This document shows positions 52,473-61,566 of a stretch of 64,000 bases of DNA, piece by piece. The first letter of the stretch is position 1, and every line of letters begins with the position of its first letter. This DNA comes from Pseudoduganella rivuli (GTDB lineage: Bacteria; Pseudomonadota; Gammaproteobacteria; Burkholderiales; Burkholderiaceae_D). Where the stretch lies: contig NZ_WKJJ01000012.1 of the NCBI RefSeq assembly GCF_009674485.1, positions 62,001 to 126,000 of the forward strand, written 5' to 3'. The notes beneath the pieces are model-generated. The model searched no databases. It saw only the letters and a list, made by a program, of their open reading frames with translations, and was not told the origin of the DNA. The translations under genes were made by a program, and so were the position numbers.

Positions 52473-52877
52473 ATGGCCTCGCTGGATTGGTCGCCCCATA
52501 TGCGCCTGGGTGTCGAGATGATGGATCAGGCCCATCGAGCCCTGCTGTCCAGGCTGAAGCCGATGGCGCACAGTTCGGACAGTGAATTGCGTTCAAGCCT
52601 GCCGGCGCTGATCGCCTCGATGGAACAAGCCTTCCGCGAGGAAGAAACATTGATGGCGTCCATCGCGTTCCCCGACGCGGACCGCCACTGCGAACAACAC
52701 TTCAAGATTCTGTACCTGCTGCGCATGGCCCAGGCGGCGCTGGCGCGGGCCGACAGCCGGCCGGCCCGCGATGCGATTGCGCTGATGCCGCACTGGTTCC
52801 TGATCCATCTGCCGACCAAGGACATGGAGTTGTCGGTGGCGCTGAACATGATCAGCCCGCTGGTGAGTACGGCATGA
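52473..52877 (+). CDS. Bacteriohemerythrin-like protein
   Basis: The 134-residue four-helix protein starts at the ATG at 52473. Hemerythrin iron ligands are visible: His in MMDQAHRALL near residue 21, the Glu/His pattern EEETLMASIAFPDADRHCEQ near 54-73 with a following His, and HWFLIHLPTKDMEL near 107-118 with His and Asp. Two histidines that should be present can be matched by position, so a di-iron site is likely but not certain. It would bind O2 or NO. It is coupled to the DksA-like gene and sits under an FNR-like box. Confidence 0.82.
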   Translation: MASLDWSPHMRLGVEMMDQAHRALLSRLKPMAHSSDSELRSSLPALIASMEQAFREEETLMASIAFPDADRHCEQHFKILYLLRMAQAALARADSRPARDAIALMPHWFLIHLPTKDMELSVALNMISPLVSTA

Positions 52878-52964
52878 CGCCTTGCTAACCTTGCGCGCCA
52901 ACCGCGCCGCCGGCCAGGCCCGTCAGGATGGGCCGGCTTTCATGCAGGATGAAAGGAGCCGGGA

Positions 52965-54197
52965 GTGGCTGACAGCGTCAATTTGGTCGGACTGGCCGCC
53001 GCACTCGGCAGCGGCCTGCTGATCGGTATCGAGCGCGAACGGCGCAAGGGTGCTTCCGCGAACCGCGCACTGGCCGGCGTGCGCAGCTTCGCGCTGGTGG
53101 CGCTGAGCGGCGCGCTGGCGCAATCGATTGACAGCGCGCTGATGCTGATGACGGCGCTACTGGTCGCGGCGATGAGCGCCATCACCTACTCCCGCAACGA
53201 CGCCGCCGACAACGGCATGGTCACCGAACTGGCGCTGTTCCTGAGCTTTCTGCTGGGGGTCAACGCCATCGCCAATCCGGCAGTGTCCGCCGGTGTCGCG
53301 GTGCTGGTGGCTTCGATGTTGAATTTGCGCGCACCGCTGCATCATTTTGTGCGAGTCACACTCAAGAGCGGCGAGCTGCGCGACGGGTTGATCCTGGCTT
53401 GCGCCGCGCTGGTGGTATGGCCGCTGCTGCCGGACCATGCCAATGGCTGGCTGCTGGGCGCCAATCCACGCCGCATGTGGGGGCTGGTCGTGGTGCTGAT
53501 GACGTTGCAGGCTGGCGCACATATCGCCATGCGCATGACCGGACCGAAGATGGGACTGGCGTTGACCGGGTTGGCGTCCGGCTTCGTCTCCAGCGTGGCC
53601 ACCACCGCCGGCATGGGGCGCCGTTGCCGGGATGATCCGGCGCTGCTGGGCGCCTGCGCCGCAGCCGCGCTGTTGTCCAATATCGCCACCTACGTACTGC
53701 TGCTGGTGGTGACGCTGACGATCGCCCCAGCCCAGCTAACGCGCCTGGCGCCGACCATCGCCAGCGCCCTGCTGGCCACGATCGCGGTGTCGGCCAATGC
53801 CCTGCGCGCCGCGCCGCCAGCGGCCCGGCGCAATCTGCGCAACGGCCGTGTCTTCAGCATTCGGCAGGCTCTGGTGTTCGCCCTGATCCTGAGCAGCGCC
53901 ACCGCCCTGATCGCCTACGCACATACGTATCTGGGCCCGGCAGCTGCCACTGTGGGCGCTTTGCTGGTCGGCCTGGTGGACTTGCACGCTGCGGCCAGTT
54001 CCATCCTGTCGCTGGCCGATGGCGGCGTGCTCGAGCCGGCGGCAACGCGCCACATCTTGTTGTTTGCGCTGGCGGCCAACACGCTGAGCAAGCTGGTCGC
54101 GGCCGGCGCAAGTGGCGGCACGCCGTTCCTGTGCCGGGTCGGCGGGGGATTGTCACTGATTTTGTTGGCGGCTTGCCTCCCTTCGATGCTGGCCTGA
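52965..54197 (+). CDS. MgtC/SapB plus DUF4010 membrane protein
   Basis: The 410-residue protein starts with GTG at 52965, chosen because AAAGGAGCCGGGA precedes it. It has about 12 hydrophobic segments: an MgtC-like N-terminal half (LAAALGSGLLIGIERERRKG near residue 8, then AITYSRND near 65) and a DUF4010 C-terminal half with GFVSSVATTAGMGRRC near 206 and YLGPAAATVGALLVGLVDLH near 325. Members are inner-membrane proteins of poorly known transport or sensing role. No FNR box is immediately upstream; it may be read from the hemerythrin transcript. Confidence 0.85.
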   Translation: MADSVNLVGLAAALGSGLLIGIERERRKGASANRALAGVRSFALVALSGALAQSIDSALMLMTALLVAAMSAITYSRNDAADNGMVTELALFLSFLLGVNAIANPAVSAGVAVLVASMLNLRAPLHHFVRVTLKSGELRDGLILACAALVVWPLLPDHANGWLLGANPRRMWGLVVVLMTLQAGAHIAMRMTGPKMGLALTGLASGFVSSVATTAGMGRRCRDDPALLGACAAAALLSNIATYVLLLVVTLTIAPAQLTRLAPTIASALLATIAVSANALRAAPPAARRNLRNGRVFSIRQALVFALILSSATALIAYAHTYLGPAAATVGALLVGLVDLHAAASSILSLADGGVLEPAATRHILLFALAANTLSKLVAAGASGGTPFLCRVGGGLSLILLAACLPSMLA

Positions 54198-54255
54198 CTG
54201 AAAGAGTAGCCCTGTCGCCCATGTCAAGGCCACCACCGCGACGATTACCGATGAA

Positions 54256-54269
54256 TTGACCTTAATCAA
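54256..54269 (+). promoter_or_regulatory. FNR/ANR-like box upstream of the UspA-like gene
   Basis: TTGAC-CTTA-ATCAA matches the consensus at 9 of 10 positions. A CACACT at 54292-54297 is at the -10 distance for a class II promoter, giving a start near 54304. Confidence 0.65.
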
Positions 54270-54369
54270 AGATTTAGCTGGTGCGCTCCGCCACACTGCT
54301 TGGCAATGGCGTGTGTTCCGGCTGTAGCGCCCGCCACGATAGCACGCGTCATCCACACAGGAGCTTGCC

Positions 54370-54825
54370 ATGTATAAACATATACTGTTACCGACGGACG
54401 GTTCGCCAGCCTCGACGACTGCCCTTCAATCCGCCCTGCAATTTGCCAGAGAAGCAGGTGCGCAGGTCACCGCACTGCACGTGCTGCCGGCTTTCCATGT
54501 GGTCACCTACCAGGCCGAAATCGTGGAAGATTCCCGCGAAGCATTCATGCGCGACACGGCAGCCTTTGGCGCGAAAGTGCTGGCGGAGCTGGAAGCGGCG
54601 GCACAGGCGCTGGGTGTGCCCTGCAAGACCATGGCCACCCGTTCTGACCAGCCGCACCGCAAAATCGTCGAGACCGCACAGACACAAGGTTGTGATCTGA
54701 TCGCCATGGCGACCCATGGCGTAACGGGACTGAAAGGATTGCTTCTGGGTAGTGAAACACACAAGGTGTTACTGCACAGTACAGTGCCAGTGCTGGTCTT
54801 CCGGGCCAGGGAGGTGGCACCATGA
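54370..54825 (+). CDS. Universal stress protein (UspA family)
   Basis: The 151-residue protein opens MYKHILLPTDGSPASTTALQ, the standard UspA beginning, and ends with MATHGVTGLKGLLLGSETHK and VPVLVFR, the ATP-binding G-2x-G-9x-G(S/T)-type region (GVTGLKGLLLGS). It is therefore an ATP-binding type of the family. It is preceded by an FNR-like box and overlaps the next gene by four bases (ATGA). Its role is stress survival; the target is unknown. Confidence 0.93.
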   Translation: MYKHILLPTDGSPASTTALQSALQFAREAGAQVTALHVLPAFHVVTYQAEIVEDSREAFMRDTAAFGAKVLAELEAAAQALGVPCKTMATRSDQPHRKIVETAQTQGCDLIAMATHGVTGLKGLLLGSETHKVLLHSTVPVLVFRAREVAP

Positions 54826-55007
54826 AATGCAATGTTGGATGGGCGGACCGGCTATTGCGCGGCACCGTAGGCGCCGGATTGCTGGGCGCCACCTGGGCAG
54901 GCGCGATCGGCATATGGGGCTGGGTGGGTCTGGTGCCGCTCGTCACGGCCGCGATTGCATTCTGCCCCGCTTATCTGCCATTCGGTTTCAGCACCGCAGA
55001 ACCCTGA
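54822..55007 (+). CDS. DUF2892-type small membrane protein
   Basis: This 61-residue protein (MKCNVGWADRLLRGTVGAGL) has two hydrophobic segments with WAGAIGIWGWVGLVPLVTAA and a C-P motif (FCPAYLPFG), matching DUF2892/YgaP-tail-type inner-membrane proteins. Its start overlaps the Usp stop in ATGA, so both are translated together under the FNR-like box. Function is unknown; the family is often linked to sulfur or stress metabolism. Confidence 0.85.
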   Translation: MKCNVGWADRLLRGTVGAGLLGATWAGAIGIWGWVGLVPLVTAAIAFCPAYLPFGFSTAEP

Positions 55008-55237
55008 ACCACGGCCTGGGCCCGGCATATATTCCGCAGGGCCGCAAACGCATCAAATTACCACTGGCGAATTCTTTTTCCGGCTTTTGGAATACGATGT
55101 CGCCACATAATCGCTCTGGCTTGTCGAACAAGGGTCAATTCAACTGGCTCATTATTTGGATATATTGCCCGCCCACTTATTGGGCGCCAGCGAATCGGTT
55201 TTGATTCAACAATAACGAAACAGCGAAAATATTTTAA

Positions 55238-55314
55238 TGGCCTGCCCAGCAGGAATCGAACCTGCGACCCTCGGCTTAGAAGGCCGATGCTCTATCCAAC
55301 TGAGCTATGGGCAG
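55238..55314 (-). tRNA. tRNA-Arg (TCT)
   Basis: The 77-base gene has acceptor arms CTGCCCA and TGGGCAG, discriminator G, encoded CCA, a T arm with TTCGATT and an anticodon loop CTTCTAA giving TCT. A minus-strand gene. Confidence 0.94.
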
Positions 55315-55395
55315 TAAAGGAAATAATCCAGAAAGGAATTATCTTGGGGCAATAAAAAACGGGCTGTCTTTCGACGAACCCGTTCTTTAAGTATT

Positions 55396-55472
<77 letters not shown>

Positions 55473-55534
55473 ATGAAGACATTATATCCGCTCCGGGCGT
55501 CCGGCGTCAATCCGAAATGCCCGTGCGGCGCCAA

Positions 55535-56884
55535 TCAGGCTGCCAGCCGGGCTTCCACTTTATCGGCAATGCGGCGGGCATACGTGACCGCCGCCTGGGC
55601 ATCACGCGCTTCAACCATCACGCGAATCAATGGTTCCGTGCCCGAGGCGCGGATCAGTACGCGGCCGGTATCGCCCAGTTCTCGTTCCACCGCTTCTTTT
55701 TCCGCCACCACGGCAGGATTCGATTGCCAGTCAAAACCAGCCTGTACCCGCACATTAATCAGCGATTGCGGGAACAATACCAAATCAGCTGCACAATCTT
55801 CCAGCGATTTACCGCTGCGTTTCAATGCGGACAATACTTGCAGCGCCGAGATAATACCGTCGCCGGTCGTATGTTTATCCGTGGCCAGCAAATGGCCGGA
55901 ACCTTCACCGCCCAAAATCCAGCCTTTTTCCTGCATCACTTCCAGCACATAGCGGTCGCCGACTTTAGCGCGTGCAAAACCAATGCCTTTTTCCTTGAAG
56001 GCGACTTCCAATGCCATATTCGTCATTAATGTGCCGACGGCGCCGGCAACCGGTCCCGTTGCGCAGCGGTCCATGACCATAACATACAGCAATTCATCGC
56101 CATTATATAAACGGCCTTTCGCGTCGCACATAATCAGGCGGTCCGCATCACCGTCCAGGGCAATGCCCAGGTCCGCACCCTGTTCGACGACAGCGGCAGC
56201 CATGGCAGCCGGCGCGGTGGCGCCAAATCCGGCATTAATATTGTAACCGTCCGGTTTATTACCGATGGCAATGACTTCCGCGCCCAATTCATGGAATACG
56301 TGCGGTGCAATGTTATATGCGGCGCCATGGGCGCAATCGACGACGATTTTCAAGCCGCGCAAGTCCAGTGCGCTCGGGAACGTGCTCTTGCAGAATTCAA
56401 TATAACGGCCCTGCGCATCATCGAGGCGCTTGGCGCGGCCCAGCCTGCGCGATTCCACGCACTCCATCGGCAAGTCCAGTTGCGCTTCGATATCCAGTTC
56501 CACCGCATCCGGCAATTTCGTGCCATGCTCGGAAAAGAATTTGATGCCATTGTCTTCGTATGGATTATGCGAAGCGGAAATTACGACGCCGGCTTGCAGG
56601 CGCAATGCACGGGTCAGGTAAGCAATGGCTGGCGTGGGCATCGGGCCGGCCAGCATCACATCCACGCCGGCCGCGGCAAAGCCCGCTTCCAGCGCCGCTT
56701 CCAGCATATAGCCGGAAATACGCGTGTCCTTGCCGATCAACACGGTCGACCGTGCCGCACCGCCCAGGTTCTTGACCAGCACTTTGCCGGCCGCATAGCC
56801 AAGGCGCATCACGAAATCCGGAGTAATCGGCGATACACCCACCAGGCCGCGTACGCCGTCGGTGCCAAAATATTTACGTGCCAT
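55535..56884 (-). CDS. glmM: Phosphoglucosamine mutase
   Basis: This 449-residue enzyme begins MARKYFGTDGVRGLVG and has the phosphoserine loop GVVISASHNPYEDNGIKFFS near residue 98, the metal-binding ALDGDADRLIM near 242, the sugar-binding GEGSGH near 327 and the phosphate-binding RASGTEPLIRVM near 410. It converts glucosamine-6-phosphate to glucosamine-1-phosphate for peptidoglycan and LPS precursors. It lies 62 bp behind folP, its usual neighbour. A short imperfect dyad, AGTACCTGAC with TATCAGGCACTT, lies in the gap. Confidence 0.97.
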   Translation of the reverse strand: MARKYFGTDGVRGLVGVSPITPDFVMRLGYAAGKVLVKNLGGAARSTVLIGKDTRISGYMLEAALEAGFAAAGVDVMLAGPMPTPAIAYLTRALRLQAGVVISASHNPYEDNGIKFFSEHGTKLPDAVELDIEAQLDLPMECVESRRLGRAKRLDDAQGRYIEFCKSTFPSALDLRGLKIVVDCAHGAAYNIAPHVFHELGAEVIAIGNKPDGYNINAGFGATAPAAMAAAVVEQGADLGIALDGDADRLIMCDAKGRLYNGDELLYVMVMDRCATGPVAGAVGTLMTNMALEVAFKEKGIGFARAKVGDRYVLEVMQEKGWILGGEGSGHLLATDKHTTGDGIISALQVLSALKRSGKSLEDCAADLVLFPQSLINVRVQAGFDWQSNPAVVAEKEAVERELGDTGRVLIRASGTEPLIRVMVEARDAQAAVTYARRIADKVEARLAA

Positions 56885-56946
56885 GTCTCTTCTCTATATA
56901 AGTGAAGTACCTGACACCGGGGTATCAGGCACTTTGAATAACTATT

Positions 56947-57777
56947 TTAATGTGCAGCTTGCCAAACTTTTAATGCATCGACCGTCTCTGCCACGTCGTG
57001 CACCCTGACGATCTTCGCCCCCTGCGCCACAGCTGCCAGTGCGCCCCCCAGGCTGCCCGCCATGCGCTGCTCGACAGGTTTACCGGTCACGGCGCCAATC
57101 ATGGACTTCCGCGACAGGCCGGCCAGCAGTGGCACGCCCAGGTCTTCCACCATGCGGCGGGTGGACTTGATCAAAGCATAATTATGCTCGACCGTCTTGC
57201 CAAAGCCAAATCCGGGATCGATCCACAAGCGTTCCCGGGCAATGCCGGCGCCAGTCAGTACCGCGATGCGCTCGCGCAGGAAATCCGTGACTTCCCGCAC
57301 CACGTCGCCATATTCCGGCTGCTGTTGCATCGTGGCAGGTTCGCCGCGCATGTGCATGATACACAAGGCGCAATCACTGTCGCGCACGGCTTCAATCGCG
57401 CCATCGGCACGGAAGGCATTGATATCGTTGATCATGTCGACACCGGCAATGACGGCTTCGCGCATGACTTGCGGCTTGTACGTGTCAACGGAAATGGCGG
57501 CGCCGCAATCGCGCAGCGCATAGATCACCGGCATCACACGGCGCAATTCCTCATCCAGTGGCACCGGCGGCGAACCGGGCCGCGTGGATTCGCCACCGAT
57601 ATCGATGATGTCGACGCCCTGCTCCATCATGGCCTCGGCGTGCGCAATGGCGCCTTCCAGCGCGGCATGCTGGCCGCCATCGGAAAACGAATCCGGAGTG
57701 ACATTGAGGATGCCCATGACAAGCGCGCCCGCTGGATGCAGGGGCAAATTGAAACGGCCAAAGGGAATGGTTTTCAT
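56947..57777 (-). CDS. folP: Dihydropteroate synthase
   Basis: The 276-residue TIM-barrel enzyme has the family marks GILNVTPDSFSDGG near residue 23, DIIDIGGESTRPGSPPVPL near 58 and AISVDTYKPQVMREA near 94, and the ending RVHDVAETVDALKV. It joins pterin pyrophosphate with p-aminobenzoate in folate synthesis and is the sulfonamide target. A strong terminator stands directly before its ATG, leaving no visible Shine-Dalgarno, so its own translation start may depend on read-through from ftsH or on an unusual initiation. Confidence 0.97.
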   Translation of the reverse strand: MKTIPFGRFNLPLHPAGALVMGILNVTPDSFSDGGQHAALEGAIAHAEAMMEQGVDIIDIGGESTRPGSPPVPLDEELRRVMPVIYALRDCGAAISVDTYKPQVMREAVIAGVDMINDINAFRADGAIEAVRDSDCALCIMHMRGEPATMQQQPEYGDVVREVTDFLRERIAVLTGAGIARERLWIDPGFGFGKTVEHNYALIKSTRRMVEDLGVPLLAGLSRKSMIGAVTGKPVEQRMAGSLGGALAAVAQGAKIVRVHDVAETVDALKVWQAAH

Positions 57778-57783
57778 GAATAG

Positions 57784-57810
57784 AAAAAAAGGCGGGGATC
57801 GCTCCCCGCC
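57784..57810 (-). terminator. Terminator between ftsH and folP
   Basis: On the minus strand GGCGGGGA and TCCCCGCC around GCGA are followed by seven T residues that end six bases before the folP ATG. Confidence 0.88.
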
Positions 57811-57833
57811 CTTGTTATAGCTGACTAAAGATT

Positions 57834-59717
57834 TTATGCCGGGGCCGTCGCGCTGGGCGATACGCCGGGGCCATCGCCACTGTTCGGCTGTTTGCGCAGC
57901 GTCACGCCGGCTTTAGGCGGACGCGGCTCGATGCCGGCCATGATGTCGTTGATCTGGTCCGCATCGATGGTTTCCCATTCCAGCAGCGCCTTGGTCATGA
58001 CTTCGACTTTGTCGCGGTTTTCTTCCAGCAGCTTGCGGGCCAGCGCATATTGCGTGTCCAGGATGTTGCGGATTTCCGCGTCGACTTTCTGCTGCGTGGC
58101 TTCGGAAATCGTCTTGTTGGTGCCACCCAGGAAGCCGTCGTTCTGGCTGTCTTCGTACACCATGACGCCCAGCGCATCGGACATGCCGAAGCGGGTCACC
58201 ATCGAACGGGCCAGCTTGGTGGCGCGGGAAAAGTCATTCGACGCGCCCGTCGACATTTGGCCGACGAAGATTTCTTCAGCGATACGACCGCCGAACAGGA
58301 TGGAAATTTCTTCCAGCATCTTGTCCTTGTAGCCGGAAATATTGTCGTGTTCAGGCAACTGCCACGTCAGGCCCAGCGCCCAGCCACGCGGCATGATGGT
58401 GACTTTGTGCACCGGATCGGCCTTCGGCAACAGCTTGGCCACCACCGCGTGGCCCGATTCGTGGTACGCGGTATTGCGGCGTTCTTCTTCGCGAATCACC
58501 ATGGACTTGCGTTCCGGACCCATGAAGATCTTGTCTTTCGCATCTTCGAAGTCCTGCATGTCGACCAGGCGCTTGGAACGGCGCGCGGCAAACAGTGCCG
58601 CTTCGTTGACCAGGTTGGCCAGGTCGGCGCCCGAGAAGCCCGGCGTACCGCGCGCCAGGATGTCGGCCTTGACGTCGGTGCCGATCGGCACTTTGCGCAT
58701 GTGCACGTTCAGGATTTGCTCGCGGCCGCGGATGTCCGGCAAGCCCACGGAAACCTGGCGGTCGAAACGGCCCGGACGCAGCAGCGCCTTATCCAGCACG
58801 TCAGCGCGGTTGGTGGCGGCAATCACGATGACGCCGGACGTCGCTTCAAAGCCATCCATTTCCACCAGCAACTGATTCAGCGTTTGTTCGCGCTCATCGT
58901 TACCGCCGCCCATGCCGGCGCCACGATGGCGGCCCACCGCATCGATCTCGTCGATGAAGATGATGCAAGGCGAATGTTTTTTCGCGTTTTCAAACATGTC
59001 GCGCACGCGGGACGCACCCACGCCGACAAACATTTCAACGAAGTCGGAACCGGAAATCGAGAAGAACGGCACCTTGGCTTCGCCGGCAATGGCGCGGGCC
59101 AGCAGGGTTTTACCGGTACCCGGAGGGCCCACCATCAGCACGCCGCGCGGAATACGGCCACCCAGCTTCTGGAATTTGGTCGGGTCTTTCAGGAAATCGA
59201 CGATTTCCGTGACTTCTTCCTTCGCCTCGTCGCAACCGGCCACGTCGGCGAACGTCACGGTATTGTTGCTTTCATCCAGCATGCGAGCCTTCGACTTGCC
59301 GAAGGAGAACGCGCCGCCCTTGCCGCCGCCCTGCATTTGCCGCATGAAGAAGATCCACACGCCGATCAACAACAGCATCGGGAACCACGAGACGAACACC
59401 TGCTGCAGGAACGATGGCTCTTCCGGCGGTTTCACGTCGAAGTGGATGCCATTGTCGCGCAGGTCGCCGATCAGGCCACGGTCGAGATAGGTGGTATTGG
59501 CGCGGACTTTGGAGCCGTCTTCCTTGGTGGCAGTCAGTGTGCTGCCCTCGATGACGACATCCTTGATGCGTTTGGATTTGACTTCGTCCAGCAGGTCGGA
59601 ATATGCAATGGTCTTGGAACCGCCCGCCACGCCATGATTCTCGAATTGCTTGAACAGCATGAATAATAGCAGGGCAACGACGACCCAAATGGCTGATTTG
59701 GAAAACATGTTATTCAC
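57834..59717 (-). CDS. ftsH: ATP-dependent zinc metalloprotease FtsH
   Basis: Started at the GTG at 59717, which lies five bases behind AAGGAG, the product is 627 residues (VNNMFSKSAIW); the ATG at 59708 is too far from that site and the ATG at 59747 lies before it. Two membrane segments flank a periplasmic loop (residues about 4-22 and 97-115). The AAA domain has Walker A GPPGTGKTLLARA near 195, Walker B IIFIDEIDAVG near 253 and arginine-finger region RPGRFDRQ. The protease site is HESGHA near 420. It degrades membrane and regulatory proteins. Confidence 0.96.
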   Translation of the reverse strand: MNNMFSKSAIWVVVALLLFMLFKQFENHGVAGGSKTIAYSDLLDEVKSKRIKDVVIEGSTLTATKEDGSKVRANTTYLDRGLIGDLRDNGIHFDVKPPEEPSFLQQVFVSWFPMLLLIGVWIFFMRQMQGGGKGGAFSFGKSKARMLDESNNTVTFADVAGCDEAKEEVTEIVDFLKDPTKFQKLGGRIPRGVLMVGPPGTGKTLLARAIAGEAKVPFFSISGSDFVEMFVGVGASRVRDMFENAKKHSPCIIFIDEIDAVGRHRGAGMGGGNDEREQTLNQLLVEMDGFEATSGVIVIAATNRADVLDKALLRPGRFDRQVSVGLPDIRGREQILNVHMRKVPIGTDVKADILARGTPGFSGADLANLVNEAALFAARRSKRLVDMQDFEDAKDKIFMGPERKSMVIREEERRNTAYHESGHAVVAKLLPKADPVHKVTIMPRGWALGLTWQLPEHDNISGYKDKMLEEISILFGGRIAEEIFVGQMSTGASNDFSRATKLARSMVTRFGMSDALGVMVYEDSQNDGFLGGTNKTISEATQQKVDAEIRNILDTQYALARKLLEENRDKVEVMTKALLEWETIDADQINDIMAGIEPRPPKAGVTLRKQPNSGDGPGVSPSATAPA

Positions 59718-59928
59718 AAAAACTCCTTCAATGCTGTCCGCGTGCACAGACCAATAGCTGGACTTCCGATTTTACTCGCAATAAGGCTGCCTTGCCATAA
59801 CGTCCCGTTACGTGCGCCAATGCGGCACAAATACCGGGCTAAAAGGTGCGGCAACAATGCCGTTTATGCCAGTTATTTGCGGAAAATCGGGTCCTCTCCG
59901 GGCCGATGTGCGGCCCGTTCGGGAAATC

Positions 59929-60570
59929 TCAAGGGGCGGGATGCTTCAAACCGCGTCCCAGCAGGAATATTTCCGACGATTTGTCGCGGCTGGCCTTGGG
60001 TTTTTTCTGCGTGACGGTCTTGAATTCGGTGCGGAATTTTTCGACGATCTGGGAAAAACCCATGTCCTTGAAACATTTCACCAGCAGCGCGCCGCCGGGT
60101 TTCATGTGCAATTGCGCAAATTCGATCGCGATATCGATCAAGTCTTCCATGCGCGCCGCATCGGCGGTGGCGATGCCGGACAAATTCGGCGCCATGTCGG
60201 ACAGCACCAGGTCGGCCTTGCGGCCCTGCAACACTTCCGCCAACTGGTCCAGCACCTCCTGCTCGCGGAAATCGCCTTGGATAAAATGCATATCAGCAAT
60301 AGGCTCCATTGGCAAAATGTCCAGGCCGATCATGGTGCCGTTGATGCCGTTGCCGGCGGCCAGCTTGCGCCGCGTGTACTGGCCCCAGCTGCCGGGCGTG
60401 CAGCCCAGGTCGACAATGACCTGGCCCGGCCTTATCAATTTCTCATCTTCATCGATCTCTTTGAGCTTGTACGCGGCACGGGCGCGATAGCCGTCTTTCT
60501 GCGCCGCTTTCACATATGGGTCGTTAATATGGTCATGCAACCAGTTTTTGTTTAATTTGTTCTTAGCCAT
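59929..60570 (-). CDS. rlmE: 23S rRNA (uridine(2552)-2'-O)-methyltransferase
   Basis: This 213-residue RrmJ/FtsJ enzyme opens with NWLHDHINDPYVKAAQKDGY and RARAAYKLKEIDE (catalytic Lys), then IVDLGCTPGSWGQYT near residue 50, DLVLSDMAPNLSG near 138 (catalytic Asp) and GALLVKCFKDMGF near 170 (catalytic Lys). It methylates the A-loop uridine of 23S rRNA. It is upstream of ftsH on the same strand, the conserved arrangement, with 211 bp between. Confidence 0.96.
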   Translation of the reverse strand: MAKNKLNKNWLHDHINDPYVKAAQKDGYRARAAYKLKEIDEDEKLIRPGQVIVDLGCTPGSWGQYTRRKLAAGNGINGTMIGLDILPMEPIADMHFIQGDFREQEVLDQLAEVLQGRKADLVLSDMAPNLSGIATADAARMEDLIDIAIEFAQLHMKPGGALLVKCFKDMGFSQIVEKFRTEFKTVTQKKPKASRDKSSEIFLLGRGLKHPAP

Positions 60571-60613
60571 TCGCGTAGAATACTGCCTTTAGAGAACTAC
60601 CGAAAAAAACATT

Positions 60614-61081
60614 ATGATCAATCTCACACCCGTTGAACGCGCCGCGCTGCGCGCCGAAGCCCATGGGCTGAAGCCTGTCGTCATGATCGGCGAATCGGGC
60701 CTGACCCCGGCCGTCATGAAAGAAATCGAGCTGGGCCTGGACTCGCACGGCCTGATCAAGGTGCGCGTGTTCGGCGACGACCGCGAAGCCCGCGTTGGCA
60801 TGTACGAAACCATTTGCGCCGAACTGGGCGCGGCTCCCGTACAACACATCGGCAAGCTGCTGGTCCTGTACCGTCCAAAGAAAGATGTGGAAAAAGAGCG
60901 CACCGGCAAAGCCGGCAAAGGCATGCGCATGGTAACCATCGTCAAGCCTTCCGCCAGCGGCACCAAGAAGCCATCCGTCAGCAAGGTTTTGCTGAAAGGT
61001 AACGAACGCGTCACCGAAGGCGGCACCATCAAGCGCGCCAAAGTGCGCCAGAAGAGCACCAAGAAAGCATCGCTGGCATAA
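60614..61081 (+). CDS. yhbY: YhbY-type CRM RNA-binding protein
   Basis: The 155-residue protein has the CRM/YhbY domain in the first 95 residues, starting LTPVERAALRAEAHGLKPVV and LTPAVMKEIELGLDSHGLIK, and a Lys-rich C-terminal extension (residues 96-155) absent from the shorter E. coli protein of about 97 residues. It binds RNA and is linked to ribosome assembly. It is divergent from rlmE, with 43 bp between starts. Confidence 0.92.
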   Translation: MINLTPVERAALRAEAHGLKPVVMIGESGLTPAVMKEIELGLDSHGLIKVRVFGDDREARVGMYETICAELGAAPVQHIGKLLVLYRPKKDVEKERTGKAGKGMRMVTIVKPSASGTKKPSVSKVLLKGNERVTEGGTIKRAKVRQKSTKKASLA

Positions 61082-61084
61082 AGC

Positions 61085-61109
61085 AACCGGGGCATGCCCC
61101 GGTTTTTTT
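61085..61109. terminator. Convergent terminator behind yhbY
   Basis: AACCGGGGCATGCCCCGGTT followed by T residues, lying between the yhbY stop and the DUF4149 stop. It should serve both directions. Confidence 0.88.
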
Positions 61110-61566
61110 ATGTTTGTTTCACCACCAGCCAGCCTGCCAGCACGCTCTGCACCAGGTAAATCACGCTGGAAATCCCGTGCAGCATGCCAAACCGGCTTTT
61201 CGCCGCGGATTCCATCACGCCGCCCGGCCCTGCCGCGGCTTTCAATTCCGCCATCATCGGCTGCAGGCCGAAGTGGCTGGCGACCGTGCACAGCGCCATG
61301 GCGGCAATCAGCGCCAGCACGGTGCGGCGCCGCTGCGGTGTCCAGCCCGGCGTGGCGCGCCACAACAGCAGCACCATCGCCAGCGCGCAACCGAGCGACA
61401 GCATGGCCATCGAATGGAACATGCTGCCGGCAATCGAGCCTGCCAGCACCCGGTCCGGCAGCGTGGCAAACAATGTCGGCGCCACCAGGTAACCGACCGC
61501 CCACAGGCTGCCGGCCCACAGGGCCGCCACCAGCAGGCGCGCCTTGGCAAGGACGCCAGGCATCAA
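61108..61566 (-). CDS. DUF4149 membrane protein
   Basis: This 152-residue protein has four hydrophobic segments (LLVAALWAGSLWAVGYLVAP, MAMLSLGCALAMVLLLW, TVLALIAAMALCTVASHFGL and ISSVIYLVQSVLAGWLVV). The opening LWAGSLWAVGYLVAPTLF matches DUF4149 proteins, often encoded next to greA in betaproteobacteria. Its ATG overlaps the greA stop (ATGA), so it is translated with greA. Function is unknown. Confidence 0.85.
   Translation of the reverse strand: MMPGVLAKARLLVAALWAGSLWAVGYLVAPTLFATLPDRVLAGSIAGSMFHSMAMLSLGCALAMVLLLWRATPGWTPQRRRTVLALIAAMALCTVASHFGLQPMMAELKAAAGPGGVMESAAKSRFGMLHGISSVIYLVQSVLAGWLVVKQT

Noticed and set aside
56885..56946. Short dyad AGTACCTGAC...TATCAGGCACTT between glmM and folP
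   Set aside because: The arms are imperfect and there is no T-run in either useful position. It is too weak to call a terminator or operator.
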